Shown piece by piece: positions 34,498 through 44,600 of a DNA stretch of 64,000 nt (the first letter of the stretch is position 1; each line of letters starts with the position of its first letter). The DNA comes from Phycisphaerae bacterium. Its GTDB lineage: Bacteria; Planctomycetota; Phycisphaerae; UBA1845. Location: the NCBI GenBank assembly GCA_024102815.1, contig JAGFJJ010000076.1:124001-188000 (forward strand), in the 5' to 3' direction. Both the position numbers and the translations under genes were made by a program. Under the pieces are notes generated by a model that worked only from the letters and a program-made list of their open reading frames with translations, was not told the origin of the DNA and searched no databases.

Positions 34498-35181
34498 ATG
34501 CGTACGCGAATGGTGCTTGGGGGATTTCTTTGCGCTGCGGTGGCGGTTTGGCTGAGTGGGTCGGTGCTTGCCCAGTCGAAAGAGAAATCGGGTGGAGCGC
34601 ACGGGCAGGGTCATGGTGAGCATGCCGGCCACGGGCATGAAGGTCACGACCATGGCGATCCGGGGCAGATGTCTGAGGAGGAGATGATGAAGCAGTGGAT
34701 GGCGCTCAACGCCCCCGACGAGCATCATCAACACCTCGCGGCCATGGAAGGCGTGTGGAAGACGGAGTCGAAGTGGTGGATGAGCCCGGAGTCCGAGCCG
34801 TCGATGAGCACGGGCAAATCGGTGAAGAAGATGGTCCTTGACGGGCGGTATCTGCGCGAGGAATCGGAGGGGGAAGTCGGTCCGGGCATGTCGTTCCAGG
34901 GTTTGGGCTTTACCTCATACGACAAGGCGGCCGGTCAGTTCCAGGCGACGTGGATGGACTCGATGTCGACGTCGCTCATCTATGCCACGGGTACCTGCGA
35001 CGCCTCGGGCAAGAAGTTCGAGTACCACGGCGCGTACATGGACCCGATGATGAAGAAGATGAAGAAGTTTCGCAACGTGCTGAAGGTCATCAACAACGAC
35101 AAGCACGTTTTCGAGATGTACGAGTCGATGGAAGGCGCGCCGGAATTCAAGACGCTGGAGATCACGTATACGCGCGGGTAA
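34498..35181 (+). CDS. Exported DUF1579 protein with His-rich linker
   Basis: The 227-residue product starts at ATG 34498, nine bases after AGGAGAGA. A signal peptide (1-25, ending VLAQ) is followed by a linker with a dense run of His, Gly and Glu (HGQGHGEHAGHGHEGHDHG), which could bind metal. The DUF1579 domain spans about 75-227, with HLAAMEGVWKTESKWW, DGRYLREE, FTSYDKAAGQFQATWMDSMS and a C-terminal LEITYTR. The family forms a lipocalin-like beta barrel of unknown function. A bidirectional-looking terminator follows at 35313. Confidence 0.85.
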   Translation: MRTRMVLGGFLCAAVAVWLSGSVLAQSKEKSGGAHGQGHGEHAGHGHEGHDHGDPGQMSEEEMMKQWMALNAPDEHHQHLAAMEGVWKTESKWWMSPESEPSMSTGKSVKKMVLDGRYLREESEGEVGPGMSFQGLGFTSYDKAAGQFQATWMDSMSTSLIYATGTCDASGKKFEYHGAYMDPMMKKMKKFRNVLKVINNDKHVFEMYESMEGAPEFKTLEITYTRG

Positions 35182-35200
35182 TGTGCGTGCGGGACGGCGA

Positions 35201-35218
35201 ATTCGGAATGTGGAATGG
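35201..35218. repeat. Short GGAATG repeat
   Basis: ATTCGGAATGTGGAATGG lies between the DUF1579 gene and the terminator. It belongs with the GCGGAATGTGGAA copy at 61101-61130 and the reverse-orientation copy at 49621-49638. Confidence 0.5.
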
Positions 35219-35312
35219 AAGAAGAGTGATTCTGGCGCCGGTGCGCCGACGGCGGATCGCGGAATTCAACGTGACCTCGCCCTGACGAGAAGTTGAAGGG
35301 CCGCCTGACGAT

Positions 35313-35356
35313 CAAGCCCGCGACGGAGATTGACTCCGCCGCGGGCTTGTTGTTTG
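35313..35356. terminator. Long hairpin terminator between convergent genes
   Basis: CAAGCCCGCG-A-CGGAG (35313-35328) pairs with CTCCG-C-CGCGGGCTTG (35334-35349) with one mismatch, a loop of five bases, followed by TTGTTTG. It lies between the convergent DUF1579 and Cys-rich genes. The downstream T run serves the plus strand best; the stem could also stop transcription coming from the other side. Confidence 0.8.
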
Positions 35357-35420
35357 CGCCTGGTTCGATTTGTGCAATTCCGGTTCGCCGGGCGTCGGGC
35401 GAGCCGGTTCGGCTTAACGC

Positions 35421-38400
35421 CTACGGACCGCACGGCGACGGGGGCAGGGTCGCGCCCAGCCAGGGATCGTACATCTCGGCTCCGTTGAGCACGTCGATCA
35501 ACGCCATGAGATCCAGAACGTTCGTCGTTCCGGAGCGGTTGATGTCGGTCGATGGCACACCAAGCGGCGTTGAGCCGTTCAGGTGCGCGATCAGGGCGTC
35601 AATGTCGCCCGACTCTGAAGTCCGGTTTCCGTCCACGTCGCCCGGCAGGAAGCCAATGCAGATCTTCTGAGCGCTGCCCAGGTACTCGATCACCGTCCAA
35701 TTGCCCGGATCGATCGGGTCGACAAGAGTCAGGGTCACCGCGTTGGGATCACCGAGCACACCTTGAACCGCGCCGAGCACGGGCGGCGTTCCATCGGGTG
35801 ATTCCGTAACCGCGAAATCTCCCATGCCCAATCCGGTCGCGTCGCCGTCGAAACTGATCGTCACGGACGAGTAGCCTTGCTCCGTTGCTGCATCGCCGGC
35901 CGGGTGCGGCTCGCGGGCATCTAACGTTCCGGACGCAGGATCGGAGGAAACAATGTTGAGGATGCCCGCGCAGGTGTCGACCGTGCAGGCCACACCTTCA
36001 CCCTGGAACACGCCCGGTGACGCGATACAGGCAGCCTCGGAGAGCTCGACGCAGTTGCTGCCCACGCAGCAGGCACCCAAGTTGCAGGGGTTCGGCGTGC
36101 ACGTCGTAGCGTCGCCCTCGTACATCGCCCCGCTGATGCCGAGGCAATCCGCCTCGGACATGACGGAGCACGATCCGGCGTCGCAGCAGGCCCCGACCGT
36201 ACAGGGATCAGGCGAGCAGGTCGTATTGTCGCCGATATAGTTTCCGCCCGGCATGGCCTGGCACTCGGCTACGGTAAGATCCTCAAGGCAACCTGCTCCG
36301 GGTACGCAGCAGGCGCCGGTCGCGCAGGGATCCGGCGAGGTGCAGCTCACTCCATCGCCTTGATACGAGCCGCCGATCTGCGTGCACGTGTCCTCGGTTA
36401 GGATTTCGCAGCCGCCCGCGCCGCAGCACGCCCCGCCCGGCGGGCAGGGATTGGACGCGCAATCCGTGCCGGACATGAAGTCACCACCTTGAGCGGTGCA
36501 CTCCGATGGCAGCAACTCCGTGCAGGAACCGTCGTTCTTGCAGCACGCCCCGGCCGTGCAGGCGTCGACATCGCAAGCGACGTCATCGCCCAGGTACACA
36601 TTGCCCAGCGTGCCGATGCATGTCGCTTCGAAGAGGACCGCGCAGCTTCCGTCGTCCTTGCAGCAGGCGCCGGTCGCCGGGCAGGTAAACGCCCCGCATG
36701 CCTCGCCGGCGTTGAACAGGCCGCCCTGTGCCTGGCAGTCGGCCTCGAGCGTATCTGCGCAGGAGCCATCGTTGAGGCAGCACGCGCCGGTCACGCACGG
36801 ATTGGGCAAACAGGTCGTCCCGTCGCCTTCGTACGTTCCACCGATGGCCGTGCAGCCGAATTCGGTGATTTCCTGGCATCCGCCTGGAGCGCAGCACGCG
36901 CCGATTTGCGGACAGGCGAGGCTGCCGCAGGCCATGCCGTCATTGAACTGGCCGCCGCGATCGGCGCAGTCCGCGCGGTAGGTATCCGCGCAGGTGCCGT
37001 CGGTCAGGCAGCAACCGCCTTCGTCACACGGGCCGTCGAAGCAATCCACGCCATTGCCCAGGTAGCTTCCGCCGAGCGTGTCGCATTCCTGTTGGGACCG
37101 GTCGGAGCAGAAGCCGGCGTTGCAGCATCCGCCGCGCGGGCACAGGACGCCCGGGCCGTCGAACACGCCGCCGAGCGCGATGCAGTCGCTCTCGTTGACC
37201 AGCAGGCAGGTGCCACCCTCGTGGCACGCGCCGGGCTGACAGGAGAGCACCGGGCAGGTCTGTCCGTCACCGGCGTAGACGCCGCCGGCCGAAGTGCATG
37301 CGGCGGCGGTGGTCAGTCGGCAATCCTCGCCGAGGATGAAGCACGGACCCACGGGCGGACAGACGCCCGCCGAGCAGCCCACGCCCGTGTGCCACACGCC
37401 GGACAGATCGGATTCGCATTCGACCTGGAGTGTGGCGGGTTCGCACGAGCCGTCCGCGAGGCAGCAGGCTCCGAGCGTGCAGACACCCGGCCCGCACGCG
37501 ACGCCTGCGCCTTCGTAGAGTCCGCCGGCCTGTTCGCATTTGTAGCGCGTGTAATTCTGGTCGTCACACGTGTCGTCGGGCAGACAGCAGGCGCCGGTGA
37601 GGCAGAGATCGGCCGGGTCACACGATGTTGCGTCGCCCGTGTACAAACCGTTCCTTGGCGCTGCGGTACAGTCGGCTTGTTCAAGTACCTCGCAGATTTC
37701 GCCCATGTCTTCGTAGCAGCACGCACCACGTTTCACGCAGTCACGGGTGTCGCAGGGCACGCCCAGCATGAACGCGTCCTCGAACGGATCGCACTGCTCC
37801 TCGACGACACCTTCCGTACACGTGCCGTCAGACGCGCAACAGGAGCCCGTCGCGCAGACGGGGTCGGTGTCGCTCTCGCAGGTGATCCCGGCGCCGCGGA
37901 AATAGCCGCTCTGTTCATCGCACACGAGCCGAGCGTAGCTCTGGCAGGAAGCCAGGCCGAGTGTGCCCACCGGAAGGCAGCATGCGCCGACATCGCACGA
38001 GTCGGCCGAGCATCGCGAGCCCGCTCCGCCGTAGGCGCCGTTGCACTGGCCGAGCGTGATGCCGTCGGTGCAGACGTCGTTCTCGCAGCAGGCGCCGAGC
38101 ACCGGACACTGGAATCCTCCGCCCGGTCCGCATGTAAGCCCCGGCGAGAAGATGCCAGCGATCTCGTCGCACTCAGATCGAACGAGGCCGTTCGAGCACG
38201 TGCCATCGTACGCGCAGCATCCGCCGGTCCGGCAGATGGCCATATTGCAGGCGGAGTCATCGCCCTGGTAGACACCGCCCGCAGTGTTGCAGTCGGCTTC
38301 GGTCTGGAGCGTACAGCTGCCGCCATCGCAGCAGGCGCCGGTGGGCGGGACCGGCTGGCAGTCGGCGGCCATGCAGGCCGTGCCCGGCGCATACGAGGCG

Positions 38401-41336
38401 CCGTCGAGGCCGACAAGACACTCGTATTGAATGACGCTGGGCACGCAGCAGCCGTCGGACAGGCAGCACGCGCCGACGTCGCAGACGGTCGAGTTGCAGG
38501 TGAGCTGAACGGGCAGGAAGACGTTGCCGAGTGTCGCCTCGCATGCGGCGCGGGTCAGGAGCGTGCAGCTTTCGTTGGCGCCGCAGCAGGCCCGGGCCGG
38601 CGGGCAGGGACTCGTCGCACAGGTCTCACCGGGCTGGAGATCGCCGCCGGCCTGATCGCACTGGTAGCGGCGGTTGGTGACGCACTGCCCGTTGTCAAAG
38701 CAACAGGCGCCGGATTCGCAGGGATCGATCGGTGAACACGTCGAACCGAGGCCGTTGAACACGCCGCCGAGCTGCTGGCAGCCCAACTGTGTTCGCACCT
38801 GGCAGCCGTCGCCCGGCACGCAGCAGGCGCCGGTTCCCGGACATACGCCGGGGCTGTTGCAGGAGAATCCCGCGCGGTAGGTCTGATCGGTGTCGTTGCA
38901 GGCGAAGGCGGGAGTGTCCACGCAATCGCCGTTGGGCTCGCAGCAGGCACCGAACGGACACAGTCCGGTCGTACATGCCTGGCCGATGCCAAAGAGGAAC
39001 CCGCCGCGGTTGGCACAGGCTTCCTCGGTAAGCTGGCGACACTTGCCCTGCACGCAGCAGGCTCCGCCCTGGGGGCACATGGCCGCTTGGCATGTGGCGC
39101 CGAGGTTGAACGTTCCTCCCACGTTGTTGCACGCGGCCGCGATGCTGCCGTTGAGGCAACTGCCGTCCTCGATGCAGCAGGCGCCGGTATCGCAGATGCC
39201 GACGTCGCAGGTCGTGTTGTTGCCGGCGTATTGTCCACCCTGGGCGGCACAGCCGCGTTCGGTGAACAGTCCGCACGCACCGGTCGGCAGGCAGCATGCG
39301 CCGGTCGTGCAAGAGACTTCGCTGCACGCGGCGCCATCGAAGAAGCTGGTGTCGTTGGTGGAACATGCGGAGATCGACACGTCATCGTCGCAAGTGCCGT
39401 CCGGGTTGCAGCATGCGCCGCGGGCGCAGAGCTGGAGCGAACAGGTCATGCCGACCTGGAACGTTCCGCCTGCACCCGTACAAGCCGATTCCGTGACTTC
39501 GTAGCATTCGCCATTCGGCAAACAGCAGGCACCTTCGAGCGGCGGAGCAGGGCAGGTGACGCCATCGCAGTCCATGGCATCGGGAGTGAAGGCCTTCCCC
39601 GACAGTTTGGTGAGACACAAGTATTCGGCCGATCCCGCAACGCTACCCGCGGCGGTTCCTGCAACGTGGACACAAGTTTCGTCGTTCAGGCAGCACGCGC
39701 CCTCTGACGCGAAGCCGCCGGCAGGCGCGCAGGGACTGGGATTAGTCCGACACGACTGGCCGTAGTTCACGAATGTGCCGCCGACTTCTCCGCAGGCGTC
39801 GGGCACGGCGAAGTCGATGCACTCGCCCTCAAAACAGCAGATGCCCTCGCAAGGCGGGTCGAGCGTCGCGCAGCTCGTGTTCTCGCCCTGGAACTCGCCG
39901 TTGAGAAGTCCTTCGCAAGCAGACTGCGTCGTCTCGGTGCAACCGGAGGCGCGGCAGCAGGCGCCCTTGCCGCAAGGCGAAGGCAGGGCGTTGCAGAGGG
40001 ACCAGTCGCCCTGGTAGATGCCGCCCAGGTCCACGCAGTCGGCTAGGCTGAGGTCGTCTTGGCAGGTCGTGCCCAGACAGCAGGCGCCGACCGGGTCGCA
40101 CACGCCGGCGTCGCAGTTGGAGCCGTTGCCGCCCCACACGCCGGGAACGCTGGCGCACGCGGCGCGGGAGACATCGAGGCAGATCGAGTCGGTGCAGCAC
40201 GCGCCGAGACCACAGGCCGGGTCGACCTCGGCACAGTTCGTATCATCGCCCTGGAAAATACCTGCCAGTACGCCCGACGGCGGCGTTTCGCAGTCAATCC
40301 GCGAGCGTTCCGCGCAGGTTCCATCGGGAAGGCAGCACGCACCCGTGGGCAGGCAGGTATCGATGGTACACGTCAGGCCGCGCTTCCAGAGTCCGCCCTG
40401 ATCCTCGCAGGAGAACTTGTCGACGTTGTTGGCGCAGTTCGTATCGAGACAGCAGGCGCCCAGAGCCAGCGGGCAACCCAGGGGAAGTCCGCCGTCCGGC
40501 GGGTTGGCCAAGTCGGCGCAGGTCAGGGTCTCTTCCGTGAACTTGCCACCCGCCTGGAGGCAGGCGCTTTCGGTCATGTCGTCCTGACAAGCTCCGCCCG
40601 GGAGGCAGCAGGCACCCGGCTTCGGCTTGATGCACACCTGCATCTGCCAGGCGCCACCGGTGAACGGCGCCACGCGGATGGTAATGTCCTCACCGAGGGG
40701 CGGGCCGGGGTTGAATCCGAAGCCGATCGAACCGCGCACGCTGCCGTCGGGAAAATCCATCGGATAGGTTTCGACATCGCGGAAGACGCGGATGGGCGTC
40801 GTGCTCCACGTTACGCCGATAGCGTAGTCGAAGCCCTCTTGAAGAATCACGGGAGGCGTCAGCAGACCGGACGTAAACGTACCGGTGCAGGGGCATGATC
40901 CGCAGTTCGGAGCGGCCACGGTCGTGAGCGGTCCGGTGTACACATGAACGTACTGATTGGCGCCGAGATCCGAGCGGTGGACGGAGAAGGACAGATCGGC
41001 CAGTCCGCAGAAGGCCAACTGGAAGCGAATCTCCTGGAGCTCGGAGGTGCGTTCGATGCGAAAGACGTTGCCGCGATATTGAAGCTGGAGCAGCGGCAGG
41101 TTCTGATCGGCGCCGCCGATGAGCTGGCACGATCCGGCCGCCAGCGGCGAAAGCCCCGCATCCGCCAGGGGCGAGAATTCTTCCGCGGTGTAGTCCCACT
41201 CGCGGACGATGTCCCCGGTCTTGACCGATCGAGGGGCGTCGGTTCGATCGTCGATGGATTGGGCGGTGGCCGCGGCCCCGGCGATCGCACTGAACAGCAG
41301 CGCGACGCTCGCAGTGTTCCACTTGCGCAGTTGCAT
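35421..41336 (-). CDS. Giant secreted protein with about 38 Cys-rich GACC repeats and dockerin-like end
   Basis: The 1971-residue product starts at ATG 41336 with a signal peptide (about 1-26, ending ATAQ). Residues 27-238 are a beta-rich domain (CQLIGGADQNLP, RIERTSELQEIRFQ, EGFDYAIGVTW). Residues about 240-1790 are a tandem array of about 38 repeats of 36-48 residues, consensus GACC-x2-DG-x-C-x7-9-C-x3-GG-x-Y-x-GD/G-x4-C-x3-6-C, roughly six Cys each. A variant-rich stretch has GPCF and GACH in place of GACC. An Ig-like piece and an EF-hand pair (GDVDGNRTSESGDID, DINRSGTTNVLDL) close the protein. It lies directly downstream of the pilin cluster. A cell-surface or matrix role is inferred; no function is established. 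Confidence 0.88.
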   Translation of the reverse strand: MQLRKWNTASVALLFSAIAGAAATAQSIDDRTDAPRSVKTGDIVREWDYTAEEFSPLADAGLSPLAAGSCQLIGGADQNLPLLQLQYRGNVFRIERTSELQEIRFQLAFCGLADLSFSVHRSDLGANQYVHVYTGPLTTVAAPNCGSCPCTGTFTSGLLTPPVILQEGFDYAIGVTWSTTPIRVFRDVETYPMDFPDGSVRGSIGFGFNPGPPLGEDITIRVAPFTGGAWQMQVCIKPKPGACCLPGGACQDDMTESACLQAGGKFTEETLTCADLANPPDGGLPLGCPLALGACCLDTNCANNVDKFSCEDQGGLWKRGLTCTIDTCLPTGACCLPDGTCAERSRIDCETPPSGVLAGIFQGDDTNCAEVDPACGLGACCTDSICLDVSRAACASVPGVWGGNGSNCDAGVCDPVGACCLGTTCQDDLSLADCVDLGGIYQGDWSLCNALPSPCGKGACCRASGCTETTQSACEGLLNGEFQGENTSCATLDPPCEGICCFEGECIDFAVPDACGEVGGTFVNYGQSCRTNPSPCAPAGGFASEGACCLNDETCVHVAGTAAGSVAGSAEYLCLTKLSGKAFTPDAMDCDGVTCPAPPLEGACCLPNGECYEVTESACTGAGGTFQVGMTCSLQLCARGACCNPDGTCDDDVSISACSTNDTSFFDGAACSEVSCTTGACCLPTGACGLFTERGCAAQGGQYAGNNTTCDVGICDTGACCIEDGSCLNGSIAAACNNVGGTFNLGATCQAAMCPQGGACCVQGKCRQLTEEACANRGGFLFGIGQACTTGLCPFGACCEPNGDCVDTPAFACNDTDQTYRAGFSCNSPGVCPGTGACCVPGDGCQVRTQLGCQQLGGVFNGLGSTCSPIDPCESGACCFDNGQCVTNRRYQCDQAGGDLQPGETCATSPCPPARACCGANESCTLLTRAACEATLGNVFLPVQLTCNSTVCDVGACCLSDGCCVPSVIQYECLVGLDGASYAPGTACMAADCQPVPPTGACCDGGSCTLQTEADCNTAGGVYQGDDSACNMAICRTGGCCAYDGTCSNGLVRSECDEIAGIFSPGLTCGPGGGFQCPVLGACCENDVCTDGITLGQCNGAYGGAGSRCSADSCDVGACCLPVGTLGLASCQSYARLVCDEQSGYFRGAGITCESDTDPVCATGSCCASDGTCTEGVVEEQCDPFEDAFMLGVPCDTRDCVKRGACCYEDMGEICEVLEQADCTAAPRNGLYTGDATSCDPADLCLTGACCLPDDTCDDQNYTRYKCEQAGGLYEGAGVACGPGVCTLGACCLADGSCEPATLQVECESDLSGVWHTGVGCSAGVCPPVGPCFILGEDCRLTTAAACTSAGGVYAGDGQTCPVLSCQPGACHEGGTCLLVNESDCIALGGVFDGPGVLCPRGGCCNAGFCSDRSQQECDTLGGSYLGNGVDCFDGPCDEGGCCLTDGTCADTYRADCADRGGQFNDGMACGSLACPQIGACCAPGGCQEITEFGCTAIGGTYEGDGTTCLPNPCVTGACCLNDGSCADTLEADCQAQGGLFNAGEACGAFTCPATGACCKDDGSCAVLFEATCIGTLGNVYLGDDVACDVDACTAGACCKNDGSCTELLPSECTAQGGDFMSGTDCASNPCPPGGACCGAGGCEILTEDTCTQIGGSYQGDGVSCTSPDPCATGACCVPGAGCLEDLTVAECQAMPGGNYIGDNTTCSPDPCTVGACCDAGSCSVMSEADCLGISGAMYEGDATTCTPNPCNLGACCVGSNCVELSEAACIASPGVFQGEGVACTVDTCAGILNIVSSDPASGTLDAREPHPAGDAATEQGYSSVTISFDGDATGLGMGDFAVTESPDGTPPVLGAVQGVLGDPNAVTLTLVDPIDPGNWTVIEYLGSAQKICIGFLPGDVDGNRTSESGDIDALIAHLNGSTPLGVPSTDINRSGTTNVLDLMALIDVLNGAEMYDPWLGATLPPSPCGP
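35966..40619 (-). repeat. Tandem array encoding about 38 Cys-rich repeats
   Basis: Units of roughly 108-144 bases, each with GGxGCCTGCTGC-type codons for GACC. The units differ strongly in DNA and protein sequence, so the array is old rather than a recent expansion. The reverse strand shows long open frames here because of the biased codon content; these are shadows. Confidence 0.85.
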
Positions 41337-41618
41337 TCCCTTTGCTCCGTATTGTCGCGATGTTGAGGGAGGTGGGAGCCGACCCGCAGGGCGAGCAGGT
41401 TCAGGATGCGTCCACTTCGACCGCAACGGACGCGGCCGTCACGGACTTCCCCCCCAAGGTTTCCCCCGCATTATAGCCGCACAAAAACCTCGATACCAAC
41501 CGGAATGCGGCGATATCCGGGCCGAAACGCACGGCCCATAACTTGCGTTCAACGGGCGATTTGGCCGCGCGAGTCCGATCGGCGTGCCTGTGGGAAGGCA
41601 TGGGATCCGAGACCGCGG

Positions 41619-44600
41619 TCAGTTCCCGCGGACATCGACATATCGGCCGATCGTGCGGTCGCCGATGCGATCCGTCTGCTCCTTGCCCAACAGAAGGGGG
41701 AGCCGGTCGACCGTTTCCTGAAAACGCAATGCGCGGCTGTCGGCGTCGCGCATCGCCGCACGAAGTTCATCCGGCGTCATGTTGTCCTTGACGAGCGTCG
41801 GATCGAGCTCGCCGCGGAGCACGCCGTAGACCGTAAATACGTGGGAACGCAGCGTGGCCCATTCGGAAAGGGCCATCAGCGGAGCGGTCGATTCGAGGAA
41901 GCTCTGGCCGTATTGGCCCTGCTTCACGGCGCCGCCGTCAAAGCGGAATTCCTGGTCCTGCGGCAGGCCTGTATTGGTATAGCGGACGTTGGCCAGCTCG
42001 CCGATGCTCATGAACCCTGTGCCGCGGCGCATGGTGGGCGACAGCGTCTGCCATCCCCGCAGCGACGTCGGGTCGCCCGTGTAGGCCAACGACTGGCCGG
42101 CTGCCACCGACAACTCGCGCAGCTCGCGGTAGGAGACGATGGCCTTGGCCAGCTTCTCGCCGATCGGGACTGTCTGCCCCGGCAGCAAGTTCGACGTAGG
42201 GCCGAAGACGGTTTCGAGCCCCGTCTTGACGGCGCCGGAGACGGCCGTGGGGAACTTGTCGTAGGGCTGGAACGTCAGGCCCTCCATCACCTTCCACGGG
42301 GCGATGTTGAGGTTGATCCGCCCGTTGACGCGCATGCCCATGTCTTGCACCTGCGGCTTGGCCGCTTCGAGCTGGGCGACGTCCAGGTTCACGGCGAAAT
42401 CCGCATAAGGGTTGGAACTCGAAAGCGGCAAGGCCGTGAAGTAGTCGAAGATCAACTGCCCCCAGGGCAGGTAGTCCAGCCCGCCGGGCGTACCGGGCTC
42501 GCCCGGTTGTCCGTTCGTCCAATTGGCCGGGTCGAGATGGTGCTGCGCGGCCACGTCGTAAATGGGCAGGCGCCCGTTGTCGATGGAGTAGCCCCCGGTG
42601 CCGACCGACGAATCGAGCAGGGCGTTGAACGGCTCGCTGGTCGAATTGGCCACGCGCATCAGGGCCAGCAGGGAGCCGGTGGTGGGGAAGGCCTTGGTGA
42701 TGTCGTCCTCGGCAATGTTGGCCTGGATGGCTTCGACGGGGTTGACGCCGCCGTACTGGCCCACGCTAAAGGGCGCGCCATAGCCGAGTGTCCTCTTGAG
42801 TTCGTTGCCATCTGTCTGCAATACGGTGGTCGGAACCGGAAGCGAAGCATACCAGCGGTTGAGGTCCCCGGTGTTCGTAAGCCGCTCGGCACGGTAGACC
42901 ACTTGGGTCTGTGGGACGACGATATTGAACTTGTCCACGACGGCACCACTCAAACGATGGATCAGCTCAACATCGATCGAATATCCGCCGCCCTGTAGTC
43001 CGCCAAAAACGGATTGGGTGAGGGACAGTTCACCGCTCTCAAGGCCAGTTTCAAAACTGCTTGGGAGCGGGCTCCATGTGAATGCGTCCGCCGTCGAGTC
43101 TTTCTTGATCTCCACGACGCGAAACGCATCAACAGCAAATTGGCTGGTGGGCAGGTCGACGCTGAAATCCCCAATCTTCAGTCTATAGCCCTCAAGAATG
43201 CTAAGGCCCTGTGGATGAAATAACTCCACAGTAATGAGATAGCCGTCTTCGTCAGTACCGCCATCAATATTATAATTGTCATCCCCGTCCACCAGTTCCG
43301 CCGCCACTTCGGTGATGTACGGCTGACGTTCGAGGCCGAAGAATGAGTCGCTCTCGACGCGGCCGATTTCCGACCGCGGTTGCAGCGCCCCGCGCGTTCG
43401 ATAGTCCGCACGGCGCGTGGAAATCTCCGTCGGCTCGTCGTTGCCGTCGAAGTAGTCGATGAAGTTGGCCGTCAGCGCTGCGGCCGTGTCGCTGATGTCC
43501 GCGAAGCTGTATTCGTTTTCCGGCGTGCTCGGATCGAAGTCCCACGCGCCGCCACGAGCGTTGTAGAGCAACATGGTGAAGTTGCTTTGCAGCAATCCGG
43601 CGACCGAGACGCGGCTGCCGTTTTGCGGCGGAAGCAGGTCGATGACGCCGCTCGACCAGTACTGCTGGAGCCACGGCAGGCTGAGCTTGAGGCGGCCGTT
43701 ACGCGGGTTGATTCTGCACTCGTCCTGGCCGCGCAGTTGGGCGATGAGGCATTCGCACAGTTCGTCCTGCGGTGCCGGCGTCGAAGGCGGTGGCGTCTTG
43801 AATGCGTTCGGCGCGAACGGATACTTGAGGATCGGGAAACGATCGAGGATGTCGCAGGTCAGCGGTTGACCGAAAGATTGCTTCGTCTGAAGGTCCTTGC
43901 GCTGTTCTTCGAGCAGGTAGTCCACCAGATTGATCTGCTTGTCGGTATAGGCGTTGTTGACGTTGTCCCTCACGAAGTCGCGCACGATCGTCGGCCGGGC
44001 GAGCAGGTCGTCGTGGCTGACGGTCGTGATGAGATGGCGGCGGTCATACTGGTCGGCCGAGGGATCGCTCGGATTGGCGCCGTCGGCGTACATGAGGTAC
44101 TGCCACATCGGCGTGCTGCCATCTGCACCGTACTCGTTGGGGCCGTACGTCCAGTAGCGCGGGTTGCGCAGGGTTTCCAACTTGTCCGGGCCGATCGGAT
44201 TCTTCACCAGCACGGCGTTGAAGTCGCCCTGCCCAAGCTGCGCGTCCTTGCTGAAGGGGTTGCCGATCAGCCGCGTGGGGGGCACCTCGGCCGGCAGGAG
44301 CATGAAGCGGCGGCGCAGCGGCGGCTCCTCGATGAGCGTCGAGTAGTTGCCGAGCTTCAAGTACTGCTTGGTGAGTTCGTTTCCGCCCCCCACCTGCGGG
44401 AAGAGGATGTTTCTGACCGTCAGCGGTGACGAGGCGTTGACATTGACCATGCCGCCGTGGGAGAGCACGCGCAGGCCGAGGAACACCTTGCCTTCCGGAT
44501 TCGTCGGGGCGTTGACCAGGCGGGCGATCTCCCGCAACTGGCGGCGGCTCAGATCGGGCAGCGAGCCGGGGGTGATCTCGAAGCCGAGACTGTCGGAGAT

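Noticed and set aside
36489..38735. A 748-codon open frame on the plus strand inside the Cys-rich array
   Set aside because: Its sequence is the reverse complement of the repeat codons, Ala/Arg/Val-rich without motifs; the minus frame has the ordered Cys pattern and signal peptide.
35966..40619. Possible CRISPR or satellite array
   Set aside because: The repetition is in protein sequence with diverged DNA, unit lengths vary and no near-identical spacered DNA repeats are present.
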